A stretch of DNA of 9,851 nucleotides from an uncultured Veillonella sp. (GTDB lineage: Bacteria; Bacillota; Negativicutes; Veillonellales; Veillonellaceae). The notes below the pieces were generated by a model that made no database searches, was not told the origin of the DNA, and was given only the letters and a program-made list of their open reading frames with translations. The position numbers and the translations under genes were made by a program. The stretch is from positions 1 to 9,851 of the forward strand of contig URQX01000061.1 in the NCBI GenBank assembly GCA_900550175.1. Reading direction: 5' to 3'. Of this stretch, positions 1 to 5,638 are shown piece after piece. The first letter of the stretch is position 1, and every line of letters starts with the position of its first letter.

Positions 1-1
1 T

Positions 2-136
2 GAGGATAATGATGAGGGTGTAGATGTAAAAGATCCTGTGCAACGGGCTGCGTCTGTTGAAAGCGTATCCCCTAGTGAATTTAAGGCGGTAGCAGCTGCT
101 AAAGGTGATGAAGGTTCTAAAGGAGGTGACCGGTAA
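2..136 (+). CDS. 3' end of probable electron transfer flavoprotein subunit beta (partial)
   Basis: An open frame enters from the left edge and ends at TAA 134-136, giving a 44-residue C-terminal tail that starts EDNDEGVDVKDPV and ends GSKGGDR. The tail is hydrophilic, with acidic, Ala and Lys residues, and contains no recognisable domain. The identification rests on context: it overlaps the etfA start by one base (TAATG), and etfB normally lies directly upstream of etfA in anaerobic Firmicutes. In that family the beta subunit binds AMP or a second FAD and pairs with EtfA. The tail is not one I recognise as a standard EtfB terminus, so another gene remains possible. The frame is open from base 2 to the stop, and its last codons also carry the etfA ribosome-binding site. 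Confidence 0.55.
   Translation, partial: EDNDEGVDVKDPVQRAASVESVSPSEFKAVAAAKGDEGSKGGDR
119..129 (+). promoter_or_regulatory. Perfect Shine-Dalgarno site for etfA inside the upstream reading frame
   Basis: AAAGGAGGTGA is complementary to the 3' end of 16S rRNA over all 11 bases, and its GGAGG core ends 9 bases before the ATG at 136. It lies in the last codons of the upstream gene, so etfA is translationally coupled to it and can also initiate strongly on its own. This fixes the etfA start. Confidence 0.85.
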
Positions 137-1137
137 TGGCCGTAACAAATTTTGATGAATATAGAGACGTCTTTGTTGTAGCCGATACCATCGATGACGT
201 GGTACATCCGGTTACGTATGAACTGATCGGTCAAGCTCGCCGCATTGCTAAGGAATTGGGCCAACTCGTTCAAGTTATGCTCCTTGGTGAGCATGTGCAA
301 ACCGAAGCAGAGGAACTGGTAGCACATGGTGCCGATATTGTTCACGTTTTTGAAAGCCCCCTTTTGAAATACTATACAACGGATGGCTACACTAAGGTAT
401 TAACAGACTTCTTTAAAGATCATAAGCCTAATATCCTCTTGATTGGTGCCACTAACAATGGTCGTGACTTGGCGCCTCGCATGTCTGGTCGCATGCAAAA
501 CGGCGTTGTTGCAGACTGTACGATCTTGACAGTAGATACGAATGAAGGCCTTGTTGAATGGACACGTCCTGCCTTGGGCGGCAATATTTTGGCGGAAATC
601 ATTTCTCCAAACCATCGTCCTCAAATGGGTTCTGTACGTCCTAACGTATTTAAAAAACCTGAACGTATTGCAGATAGCTGGGGTCGCATCCAAATTGAGC
701 AATTCGACCTCAAGCCTGAAGACATTCGCATGAAACGCCTCGACTTCATTCCATTCAGTAAAGATGGTTACAATATCCAAGAGGCAGATATCATTGTAGC
801 TGGTGGTCGTGGTATGGGCTCTAAAGAAAACTTCGATAAACTTTACGAACTAGCCGATGCTATCGGTGGCGTAGTAGGCGCTACACGTCCACTCGTTGAA
901 AAAGGCTGGATTGAATTGCCATACCAAGTAGGCCAAACAGGTAAAACTGTAAGCCCTAAACTATACTTGGCATTCGGTATCTCCGGCGCTATCCAACACG
1001 TGAGCGGCATCTCCGGTGCTGATACAATCGTGGCTATCAACAACGATCCAAACGCAGAAATCTTCCAACACGCTAACTATGGCATCGTGGGGGATTGCAT
1101 GGAAGTGTTAAATGATATGTTGGCGCATCTGAAATAA
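136..1137 (+). CDS. etfA: Electron transfer flavoprotein subunit alpha (EtfA)
   Basis: This is a 333-residue soluble flavoprotein, the usual EtfA length. The N-terminal alpha/beta ETF domain (about 10-190) contains the family segment at 104-128, with GATNNGRDLAPR followed by a Gly-rich turn and ADC. The C-terminal FAD domain (about 205-330) shows GGRGMG at 223-228, QVGQTGKTV at 264-272, GISGAIQH at 281-288, then IVAINNDP and YGIVGD near the end. These residues clamp the FAD. EtfA pairs with EtfB and passes electrons between flavin dehydrogenases (for example acyl-CoA or lactate dehydrogenases) and other acceptors. In related Negativicutes the Etf complexes can bifurcate electrons, but the sequence alone does not show that activity. 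The start at 136 follows a perfect ribosome-binding site and overlaps the upstream stop by one base. The last codons of the gene form the left arm of a large inverted repeat. Confidence 0.95.
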   Translation: MAVTNFDEYRDVFVVADTIDDVVHPVTYELIGQARRIAKELGQLVQVMLLGEHVQTEAEELVAHGADIVHVFESPLLKYYTTDGYTKVLTDFFKDHKPNILLIGATNNGRDLAPRMSGRMQNGVVADCTILTVDTNEGLVEWTRPALGGNILAEIISPNHRPQMGSVRPNVFKKPERIADSWGRIQIEQFDLKPEDIRMKRLDFIPFSKDGYNIQEADIIVAGGRGMGSKENFDKLYELADAIGGVVGATRPLVEKGWIELPYQVGQTGKTVSPKLYLAFGISGAIQHVSGISGADTIVAINNDPNAEIFQHANYGIVGDCMEVLNDMLAHLK

Positions 1138-1318
1138 AGAGCTGTAATATTTGAGCTCTCCTCGTCAAACTTAATAAAACAATAGGGATACCTATCCTCA
1201 GCCTTCATGGGTACGCGTAGCGCCCAAGGCGGCTTCGAATAGGTATCCCTATTTGCTTTCTAGCTGTGGTAGAGCTCAAATATTTTTGTCTTACATACAG
1301 ATGCGCCAGCATATTATT
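1111..1318 (+). repeat. Three-tier nested inverted repeat covering the etfA 3' end
   Basis: Three pairs of arms are nested about one centre. Outer arms are 1111-1131 with 1298-1318 (21 bp, including two G-U wobbles at 1114/1315 and 1120/1309). Middle arms are 1146-1159 (AATATTTGAGCTCT) with 1271-1284 (14 bp, perfect). Inner arms are 1181-1195 (AATAGGGATACCTAT) with 1239-1253 (15 bp, perfect). The core 1201-1230 folds again as GCCTT-cat-GGG-ta-CGC-gta-GCG-CCC-AAGGC. The left outer arm lies in the last codons and stop region of etfA. It may be an oversized terminator or 3' stabiliser, a structured RNA, or palindromic elements inserted into one another. Apart from the promoter at 1401-1409, this is all I see in the 314-base gap between etfA and the next gene. 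Confidence 0.85.
1146..1287 (+). terminator. Possible etfA transcription terminator (middle arms plus T-run)
   Basis: The perfect 14-bp middle stem of the nested repeat is followed at once by a T-run at 1283-1287 (ATATTTTTG). This is the polarity expected for a Rho-independent terminator read from etfA. The loop is unusually long (about 110 nt) because another perfect hairpin fills it, so the terminator role is plausible but not certain. Confidence 0.5.
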
Positions 1319-1400
1319 CTAGGGAATAGTAGAAGGCGCCAATGTATACACTATTTTTATCGTTTATAGGTGGTAGGGTAGCGTTTTTTGATTTTTATAA

Positions 1401-1409
1401 TGGTATAAT
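1401..1409 (+). promoter_or_regulatory. Extended -10 promoter for the SDR gene
   Basis: TGGTATAAT is a TGN-TATAAT extended -10 element with a consensus hexamer at 1404-1409. No good -35 hexamer lies 16-18 bases upstream, which extended -10 promoters tolerate. A second TATAAT at 1396-1401 overlaps it. The predicted start near 1416 gives a leader of about 35 nt. Confidence 0.6.
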
Positions 1410-1451
1410 TAACTTATTAGAATAGAACGGATTGATAATGAGGAGGCTTTT

Positions 1452-2210
1452 ATGGCTCGTAATATTTTTGTCACTGGTGCAACGTCTGGCATTGGTCTTT
1501 GTATTGCTGAGGCTTATGCAAAGCATGGCGATAATGTATTGATTTCTGGTCGTCGTGCTGAGTTATTGGGCGAGGTACAGGCTCGTCTATCTAAGGAATA
1601 TGGCGTGCGTGTTGAGACTTTAGTTCTTGATGTGCGTAGTCGAGAGGATGTTGAAAGCAAGGTTCCTGCTGCTATCGAGGCTTTTGGTGGCGTGGATGTG
1701 CTCGTAAATAATGCGGGTCTTGCACAAGGGCTTGATCCATTCCAAGATAGTGCTGTTGATGATGCGGTGACTATGATTGATACCAATGTGAAAGGCCTTT
1801 TATATGTAACAAAAGCAGTACTGCCTTTTATGATTGATAAAAATGAAGGTCATATTGTAAATATGGGTTCTACTGCAGGCATTTATGCATATCCTAATGG
1901 CGCAGTGTACTGCGCTACAAAGGCGGCGGTAAAGACATTAAGCGATGGCATTCGCATGGATACCATAGCTACAGATATTAAGATTACTACCATTCAACCA
2001 GGCATCGTAGAAACTCCATTCAGTGAAGTACGCTTCCACGGTGATGCGGAACGAGCTAAATCTGTATATGCTGGCATTGAGGCTGTTCAACCAGAGGATG
2101 TAGCCGATGTAGTATTATATGTAACTAACCAACCTAAACGCTTGCAAATCTCTGACGTAACCATCATGGCGAACCAACAAGCGGCAGGCTTTATGGTGCA
2201 TAAGAAATAA
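1452..2210 (+). CDS. YdfG-type short-chain dehydrogenase (NADP-dependent 3-hydroxy acid dehydrogenase-like)
   Basis: This 252-residue classical SDR has a Rossmann fold. The TGATSGIG dinucleotide-binding loop is at 8-15, GRR at 33-35 (a basic pair typical of NADP preference), LDV at 59-61 and NNAG at 86-89. The catalytic tetrad is N112, S140, Y153 and K157 (YCATK). It resembles E. coli YdfG along its length, including NAGLA, MIDTN-KGL, GSTAG, EVRF-GD and an AG-VH terminus. YdfG oxidises L-allo-threonine and L-serine and reduces malonic semialdehyde. The exact substrate here is not shown by sequence. GAGGAGG ends 5 bases before the ATG. The gene has its own promoter and appears monocistronic, separated from etfA by the nested repeat and from the next gene by an AT-rich hairpin. 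Confidence 0.88.
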   Translation: MARNIFVTGATSGIGLCIAEAYAKHGDNVLISGRRAELLGEVQARLSKEYGVRVETLVLDVRSREDVESKVPAAIEAFGGVDVLVNNAGLAQGLDPFQDSAVDDAVTMIDTNVKGLLYVTKAVLPFMIDKNEGHIVNMGSTAGIYAYPNGAVYCATKAAVKTLSDGIRMDTIATDIKITTIQPGIVETPFSEVRFHGDAERAKSVYAGIEAVQPEDVADVVLYVTNQPKRLQISDVTIMANQQAAGFMVHKK

Positions 2211-2233
2211 TAGGCTAAATACTAAGCTTGTTA

Positions 2234-2277
2234 AAATGATATAGGTTGTATTTATTACTTGAAATCCTATATCATTT
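2234..2277 (+). terminator. Hairpin after the SDR gene (weak or bidirectional terminator)
   Basis: AAATGATATAGG at 2234-2245 pairs perfectly with CCTATATCATTT at 2266-2277 around a 20-base loop. It lies 23 bases after the SDR stop. The stem is AT-rich and no strong T-run follows, so it may terminate poorly or serve to protect the mRNA 3' end. Confidence 0.5.
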
Positions 2278-2286
2278 AGGATATAC

Positions 2287-2314
2287 TTATTAAGCATATT
2301 TTAATAAATATAAT
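2287..2314 (+). promoter_or_regulatory. Promoter with overlapping inverted repeat for the tandem secreted-protein genes
   Basis: A consensus -10 TATAAT lies at 2309-2314. The -35 region is poor: TTATTA at 2287-2292 is the best candidate, with a 16-base spacer. A perfect inverted repeat, TTATTAA-N7-TTAATAA, covers 2287-2307 and so fills the -35 hexamer and spacer. That is where a repressor or activator would bind. AT-rich palindromes arise easily by chance, so the operator call is tentative. Confidence 0.45.
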
Positions 2315-2345
2315 TTTACAAAACTTGTTTTTGGAGATTGTTGTT

Positions 2346-2948
2346 ATGACAGCAAAGATAAAGACATTACTAGTGGCTTCTTTAGCATGTGTAGCTATTG
2401 GTTCCTATAGCATTACTAGTGCTCACGATCCACCTGTTGGAGATCGTTCTGTGCCTATGACTGGTGGAATCTCAGTTGAACCTAGGGAACCAAATTTTAT
2501 TATGCCAAGTCCTGTACATGTATTTACCACTGTAGAAGCAGCGTCTGAATATATAGGGTTTAGACCTCAGATGCCAAAGCTGTTGCCAGTAGGATTTAAT
2601 ATTCAATCTGTTATTACTATTGAGAAAGACATTTTGCAGGTTGTGTACGTGTATGAACCCGGTATAGATCCGTACGTAAATAAGGCCGGTGGTGCTCTTA
2701 TTTTTTATCGTACATCTACTACATTAAAAGGTGATATCAGCGATGACCGTAAGATTCATAAGGTGATAGAAACTGAACGTGTAGATGGTACAAAGGTTAC
2801 TTTCAAAGGTGGTAAGAAAATGGTTTATCTTGCATCGTGGATGAAAGATGGACAAAATCACTCTTTAGAATTTCAGCGTCCCGTTACACGAGATGTGGCG
2901 AAGGCTATTATCCGTAATATTGTTGAGGAAAAATCACATACAAAATAA
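2346..2948 (+). CDS. Secreted DUF4367-like protein, paralog 1
   Basis: This is a 200-residue exported protein of unknown function. An N-terminal signal peptide (K4, K6, then a hydrophobic run from L8 to about S22) has a likely cleavage site TSA-HD after residue 26. A proline-rich linker follows, and from about residue 55 a domain resembling the DUF4367 family: MPSPVHVF, PKLLPVG, a strand LQVVYVYEPG, and near the end KMVYLASWMKDGQNH followed by RPVTRDVAKAII. The ATG at 2346 has GGAG 9 bases upstream. An upstream in-frame TTG at 2325 is less likely because it would add residues before the signal peptide. It is the first of two tandem paralogs, only 46 bases from the next. The family match is by eye. 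Some DUF4367 proteins sit in sporulation or anti-sigma contexts, but nothing here supports that role. Confidence 0.75.
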   Translation: MTAKIKTLLVASLACVAIGSYSITSAHDPPVGDRSVPMTGGISVEPREPNFIMPSPVHVFTTVEAASEYIGFRPQMPKLLPVGFNIQSVITIEKDILQVVYVYEPGIDPYVNKAGGALIFYRTSTTLKGDISDDRKIHKVIETERVDGTKVTFKGGKKMVYLASWMKDGQNHSLEFQRPVTRDVAKAIIRNIVEEKSHTK

Positions 2949-2994
2949 ATGTGTTTTTAATAATTTTTATGTTATGCGAAGGGAGATTATACCC

Positions 2995-3588
2995 ATGGTC
3001 AAAAAATTTGTATTACTAGCAGTTGCGTGTGCTTGTGTAGGTTCTTACACTGTTGCTGGTGCACAAGGTACTTTAGATGTAAAACCAGATCCAGCTAAAC
3101 CTGTAGTTGCAGAACAGGCAGCTCCAATGGTTGGTATGCCAAGCCCAATTCATGAATTTGCTACTATTGATGAAGCTGCTAAATACATGAATATTATGCC
3201 TCATCTACCTAAAGTATTACCTGTAGGCTATAATATTGAGTCTGTAAGCACAATCAATAAAGATGTTTTGCAAGTTGTGTATGTTTACCAAGCTGGTGAA
3301 GATTCTACTCGCAATCAAGCAGCAGGCAAACGTATTGTGTATCGTGTAGGTACTACAAAAGGTGATATCAGTGGTAATCATAAGGATTATCGCGTTACAG
3401 CTACAGAAAAGGTAAACGGTACAAAGGTTACTTTCAAAGGTGGCGAAAAAATGGTATATCTCGCTGGTTGGACAAAAGATGGTCAAAACCATGCGATGTA
3501 CTTTGAACGCCCTGTAAATCGCGACATGGCAAAAGCGATCATTGCTAACACTGTAGCACCTACAGCACATACAGCATATACAAAATAA
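2995..3588 (+). CDS. Secreted DUF4367-like protein, paralog 2
   Basis: This 197-residue exported protein is clearly related to the preceding gene. Its signal peptide starts MVKKFVLLAVA and probably ends AGA-QG after residue 23. The mature domain repeats the same landmarks: MPSPIHEF, PKVLPVG, NIESV, LQVVYVYQAG, TKGDIS, KMVYLAGWTKDGQNH and RPVNRDMAKAII. One 26-base stretch is identical between the genes (2787-2812 and 3418-3443), which suggests recent duplication or gene conversion. The ATG at 2995 is chosen because GGGAG at 2981-2985 sits 9 bases upstream and a signal peptide begins there. An in-frame upstream start at 2893 would overlap the first gene and hide the signal. It is probably co-transcribed with paralog 1. 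A weak promoter candidate (TTGAGG-17-TAAATG, 2923-2951) might add expression. The function is unknown. Confidence 0.78.
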   Translation: MVKKFVLLAVACACVGSYTVAGAQGTLDVKPDPAKPVVAEQAAPMVGMPSPIHEFATIDEAAKYMNIMPHLPKVLPVGYNIESVSTINKDVLQVVYVYQAGEDSTRNQAAGKRIVYRVGTTKGDISGNHKDYRVTATEKVNGTKVTFKGGEKMVYLAGWTKDGQNHAMYFERPVNRDMAKAIIANTVAPTAHTAYTK

Positions 3589-3592
3589 TATA

Positions 3593-3652
3593 ACAGTCCA
3601 GCCTAGTGGGATAGGCATGCGAGCTGTGGTGAAGCACTCGCATGGACACTGT
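3593..3652 (+). ncRNA. Predicted three-way-junction RNA element upstream of the ABC operon
   Basis: Three helices close around a nearly unpaired-base-free junction. P1 is ACAGTCC (3593-3599) with GGAC-ac-TGT (3644-3652). P2 is GCCTA (3601-3605) with TAGGC (3612-3616), loop GTGGGA. P3 is ATGCGAG (3617-3623) with CTCGCAT (3637-3643). Only A3600 is unpaired at the junction, plus a two-base bulge in P1. A strong terminator follows 15 bases later. It could be a riboswitch-like leader, a small RNA or a processed 3' UTR. I do not recognise it as a known riboswitch class. Confidence 0.45.
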
Positions 3653-3667
3653 AAGGGTTTTATATGG

Positions 3668-3696
3668 AACGGCTCCTCTCATGAGGGGCCGTTTTT
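3668..3696 (+). terminator. Strong Rho-independent terminator
   Basis: AACGGCTCCTC (3668-3678) pairs with GAGGGGCCGTT (3683-3693), an 11-bp stem with one G-U pair (3674/3687) and loop TCAT. It runs directly into five T residues (3692-3696). It ends transcription from the tandem secreted-protein genes, or attenuates the downstream transporter if transcription begins upstream of it. Confidence 0.9.
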
Positions 3697-3714
3697 GTTG
3701 GTATGCAAAACTTT

Positions 3715-3732
3715 CATAATGATAACGATTCT
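3715..3732 (+). promoter_or_regulatory. Candidate Fur-type operator
   Basis: Three consecutive hexamers, CATAAT GATAAC GATTCT, match the Fur GATAAT unit at 5, 5 and 4 of 6 positions. The 19-base window from 3715 matches the classical Fur consensus at 14 of 19. It lies between the terminator and the transporter start, where a promoter is expected, although I cannot place that promoter with confidence. In an AT-rich genome such a match can be chance. Confidence 0.35.
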
Positions 3733-3734
3733 AA

Positions 3735-3750
3735 ATACCCGTATGGGTAT
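3735..3750 (+). promoter_or_regulatory. Candidate CsoR/RcnR-family operator
   Basis: ATACCCGTATGGGTAT is a perfect 6-4-6 inverted repeat. ATACCC/GGGTAT half-sites with G/C-tracts are typical of operators bound by CsoR, RcnR and related Cu-, Ni- or Co-sensing repressors. It is an isolated GC-containing palindrome in an otherwise AT-rich leader, 70 bases before the likely transporter start. No CsoR-family gene is visible in this window. Confidence 0.4.
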
Positions 3751-3819
3751 ATCTATCTAAGTATTACATTGATAGAATATAAATATAGCTATTTTGTGAT
3801 AAAGAAGGCAGGTGATGTA

Positions 3820-4770
3820 TTGTATCGATTAATACTACAGCGTTTGGCGAGTATTGTAGGTATTTTATTGGTAGTTACTATCGGTACATTTGTATTGATA
3901 AAATTATCCCCTATTGATCCGGTGTCGATGAAGTTTAATCTTGTAGGGGCTACACCTGATCCAGTATTGGTGGCACAACTGAGGGAGCAGCTAGGTTTAA
4001 ATGACCCTTGGTGGCAACAATATATGCGTTGGCTTAGTCAAATTGTGCAAGGAGACTTTGGTGAGTCTATACTTTATGCAGTGCCTGTGACCACGCTGTT
4101 GAAAGGGGCACTACCAAATACATTGGGGCTCGTATCTTTAGCGCTTGTCATGGGGATTGTAGTAACGATACCTCTTGGTATAGTATCTGCAAAATATCAG
4201 GATTCTTGGATCGATCATGGTATACGTCTAGTAACGTTCTTGGCCTTAGCTATTCCTGGATTCTGGGTAGGTCTATTATTATTGTACTTATTTGGTGTTA
4301 AGTTGCAGCTTGTGTCTGTAACGAACACAACCGGATTCTCTGCCTATATTTTACCTGCGGTGACCTTAGCTCTGTGGCTTTGTGGACTATATATCCGTCG
4401 TTTGCGCAATGCTATCTTAGAGGTGTCTCGTCAGCCTTTTGTTCAAGGGGCTCGTGCACTAGGGTTGCCAGAATGGATAGTATATACCCGATATATCTTT
4501 CCTCATGTAGGATTGATATTGCTACCTATGATGGGCGTAACCATGGGGGCAATGCTTGGTGGTTCTGCCGTTATTGAAACGGTGTTCTCCATTAAAGGTA
4601 TTGGATATATGATGGTCCAAGGTATTGTGGCTCGTGATTATATTTTGATGCAAGGGTACATTATTTGGATTACTATGGTGTTTATTATTATCAATATAAT
4701 TATTGATGTGTTGAGTATTGGGCTAAATCCGAAACGAAGAGCCGCTATAAAAGGAGGTTCTTATGAGTAG
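3820..4770 (+). CDS. ABC transporter permease, NikB/DppB type
   Basis: This is the first inner-membrane permease of a nickel/oligopeptide/opine-family importer. From the proposed TTG start at 3820 it has 316 residues, close to the roughly 310 of NikB. It opens with the family's YRLILQRLASIVG, followed by the first transmembrane segment (GILLVVTIGTFVLIKL). The periplasmic segment includes REQLGLNDPWW-QY and GDFGES. About five more hydrophobic segments follow, and the cytoplasmic EAA loop is at about 207-232 (VQGARALGLPEW-RYIFPH), where it docks on an ATPase. An in-frame ATG at 3703 would add 39 non-family residues and cover the operator-like sites, so I reject it. The TTG is preceded by AAGAAGG and AGGTGAT. 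The gene ends at TAG 4768-4770, overlapping the next start by 8 bases. Its cargo is not determined by sequence. Confidence 0.88.
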   Translation: MYRLILQRLASIVGILLVVTIGTFVLIKLSPIDPVSMKFNLVGATPDPVLVAQLREQLGLNDPWWQQYMRWLSQIVQGDFGESILYAVPVTTLLKGALPNTLGLVSLALVMGIVVTIPLGIVSAKYQDSWIDHGIRLVTFLALAIPGFWVGLLLLYLFGVKLQLVSVTNTTGFSAYILPAVTLALWLCGLYIRRLRNAILEVSRQPFVQGARALGLPEWIVYTRYIFPHVGLILLPMMGVTMGAMLGGSAVIETVFSIKGIGYMMVQGIVARDYILMQGYIIWITMVFIIINIIIDVLSIGLNPKRRAAIKGGSYE

Positions 4771-5572
4771 ACAAAAGCCGTATACCTTATATGTCATGTT
4801 ATGTTTGGCTGCTCTTTGGATTATATTTTTCCTATGTGCACCCTATATAGCACCTTTTGATCCTGAAAGTACTAGCATTCCAGATCGTTTACAAGATATT
4901 AGCAGTACTCACTTATTGGGAACTGACCAATTAGGTCGAGATGTATGGTCCCGTATTTTGTACGGTGGTAAAGCATCTTTAGGGATTGCTTTCACTATCA
5001 TCGGTATTAGTGGGGCCATCGGTATCGCTATTGGTGGGTTAGCAGGATTCTCTACACCTAGCATTGACCGTTGGTTATCTCGCTTGATTGATTTAGTGTT
5101 AGGCTTTCCGAATATGGTGATTGCCATTGCTTTTATCGGTATTATGGGGCCTAGCATAATGAATGTCATTATTTCCCTATGTATTACAAAGTGGGCGGAA
5201 TATGCACGTATCACACGAGGACTTGTGCAGATGGAGCGCCATGGGGAGTACATTACTTTTGCGCGTATGTCCGGTGCATCGAATTGGCGTATCTTGTGGC
5301 GTTATATTTTACCAAATGTATTGCCTCCATTGGTAATCGTGATCATTCAACATTTAGGGGATGCCATCATTTTAGTAGCTAGTTTCTCGCTCATAGGCAT
5401 CGGTGTGCAACCGCCAGATCCAGAGTGGGGTGCTATCTTGTTGAGCTCTCGAGATTTCCTACAAACGGCACCATGGCTTTTGATTTATCCAGGACTTGCC
5501 ATTTTTATTACTGTTGTTTTATTTAACTATATTGGTGATGCGTTGCGCGATGCCCTCGATGTATCTCGTTAA
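4763..5572 (+). CDS. ABC transporter permease, NikC/DppC type
   Basis: This 269-residue second permease forms the heterodimeric channel with the preceding product. It has an N-terminal membrane segment (about 9-30). The PYIAPFDP motif at 27-34 and GTDQLGRDVWSR at 53-64 are both typical of the DppC/OppC/NikC subfamily. Further membrane spans follow, with the EAA loop at about 162-185 (EYITFARMSGASNW-RYILPN). The last segments contain SLIGIGVQPPDPEWGA and end GDALRDALD, also family hallmarks. The length matches NikC (about 277). AAAGGAGG at 4750-4757 lies 5 bases before the ATG and inside the upstream gene, and the two genes overlap by 8 bases, indicating translational coupling. Confidence 0.93.
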   Translation: MSRQKPYTLYVMLCLAALWIIFFLCAPYIAPFDPESTSIPDRLQDISSTHLLGTDQLGRDVWSRILYGGKASLGIAFTIIGISGAIGIAIGGLAGFSTPSIDRWLSRLIDLVLGFPNMVIAIAFIGIMGPSIMNVIISLCITKWAEYARITRGLVQMERHGEYITFARMSGASNWRILWRYILPNVLPPLVIVIIQHLGDAIILVASFSLIGIGVQPPDPEWGAILLSSRDFLQTAPWLLIYPGLAIFITVVLFNYIGDALRDALDVSR

Positions 5573-5603
5573 CCGTGCTGTGTATAGATTTTTTATGGTG
5601 AAA

Positions 5604-5616
5604 GCCTCGACGAGGC
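5604..5616 (+). repeat. Small intercistronic hairpin before the binding-protein gene
   Basis: GCCTC-gac-GAGGC lies between the second permease and the binding protein, the only gap of more than 50 bases in the operon. Such stems often set differential mRNA stability so that the binding protein is made in excess. No T-run follows, so it is not a terminator. Confidence 0.45.
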
Positions 5617-5638
5617 AATGTATTTTAAAGGAGATATT

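Noticed and set aside
400..780. 126-codon open frame on the - strand
   Set aside because: It is a shadow of etfA, whose FAD and ETF motifs run straight through this interval.
2346..2420. Lipoprotein signal in the tandem secreted proteins
   Set aside because: Cys residues occur inside the hydrophobic stretch (SLAC, AVAC) but lack a proper lipobox and sit too early. A type I cleavage site after TSA or AGA fits better.
3217..3618. 133-codon Cys-rich open frame on the - strand
   Set aside because: It is antisense to the second secreted paralog and runs into the three-way-junction region. The Cys richness is explained by the Thr/Ala codons of the + strand gene.
3593..3652. tRNA-like fold
   Set aside because: The helices form a three-way junction with no anticodon loop, no T-loop GTTC and no acceptor of 7 bp. 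It is too short for a tRNA.
3651..3680. T-box-like sequence (TGGAACGGC next to AGGG)
   Set aside because: It resembles the T-box core TGGNACCGCG, but only about 80 bases lie between the upstream stop and this point, with no room for a specifier stem I. The AGGG is separated from the core by an extra AT-rich segment.
3703..3819. ATG at 3703 as the start of the first permease
   Set aside because: The 39 extra residues are not permease-like, there is no ribosome-binding site, and the segment contains the candidate operators. The family N-terminus begins at 3820.
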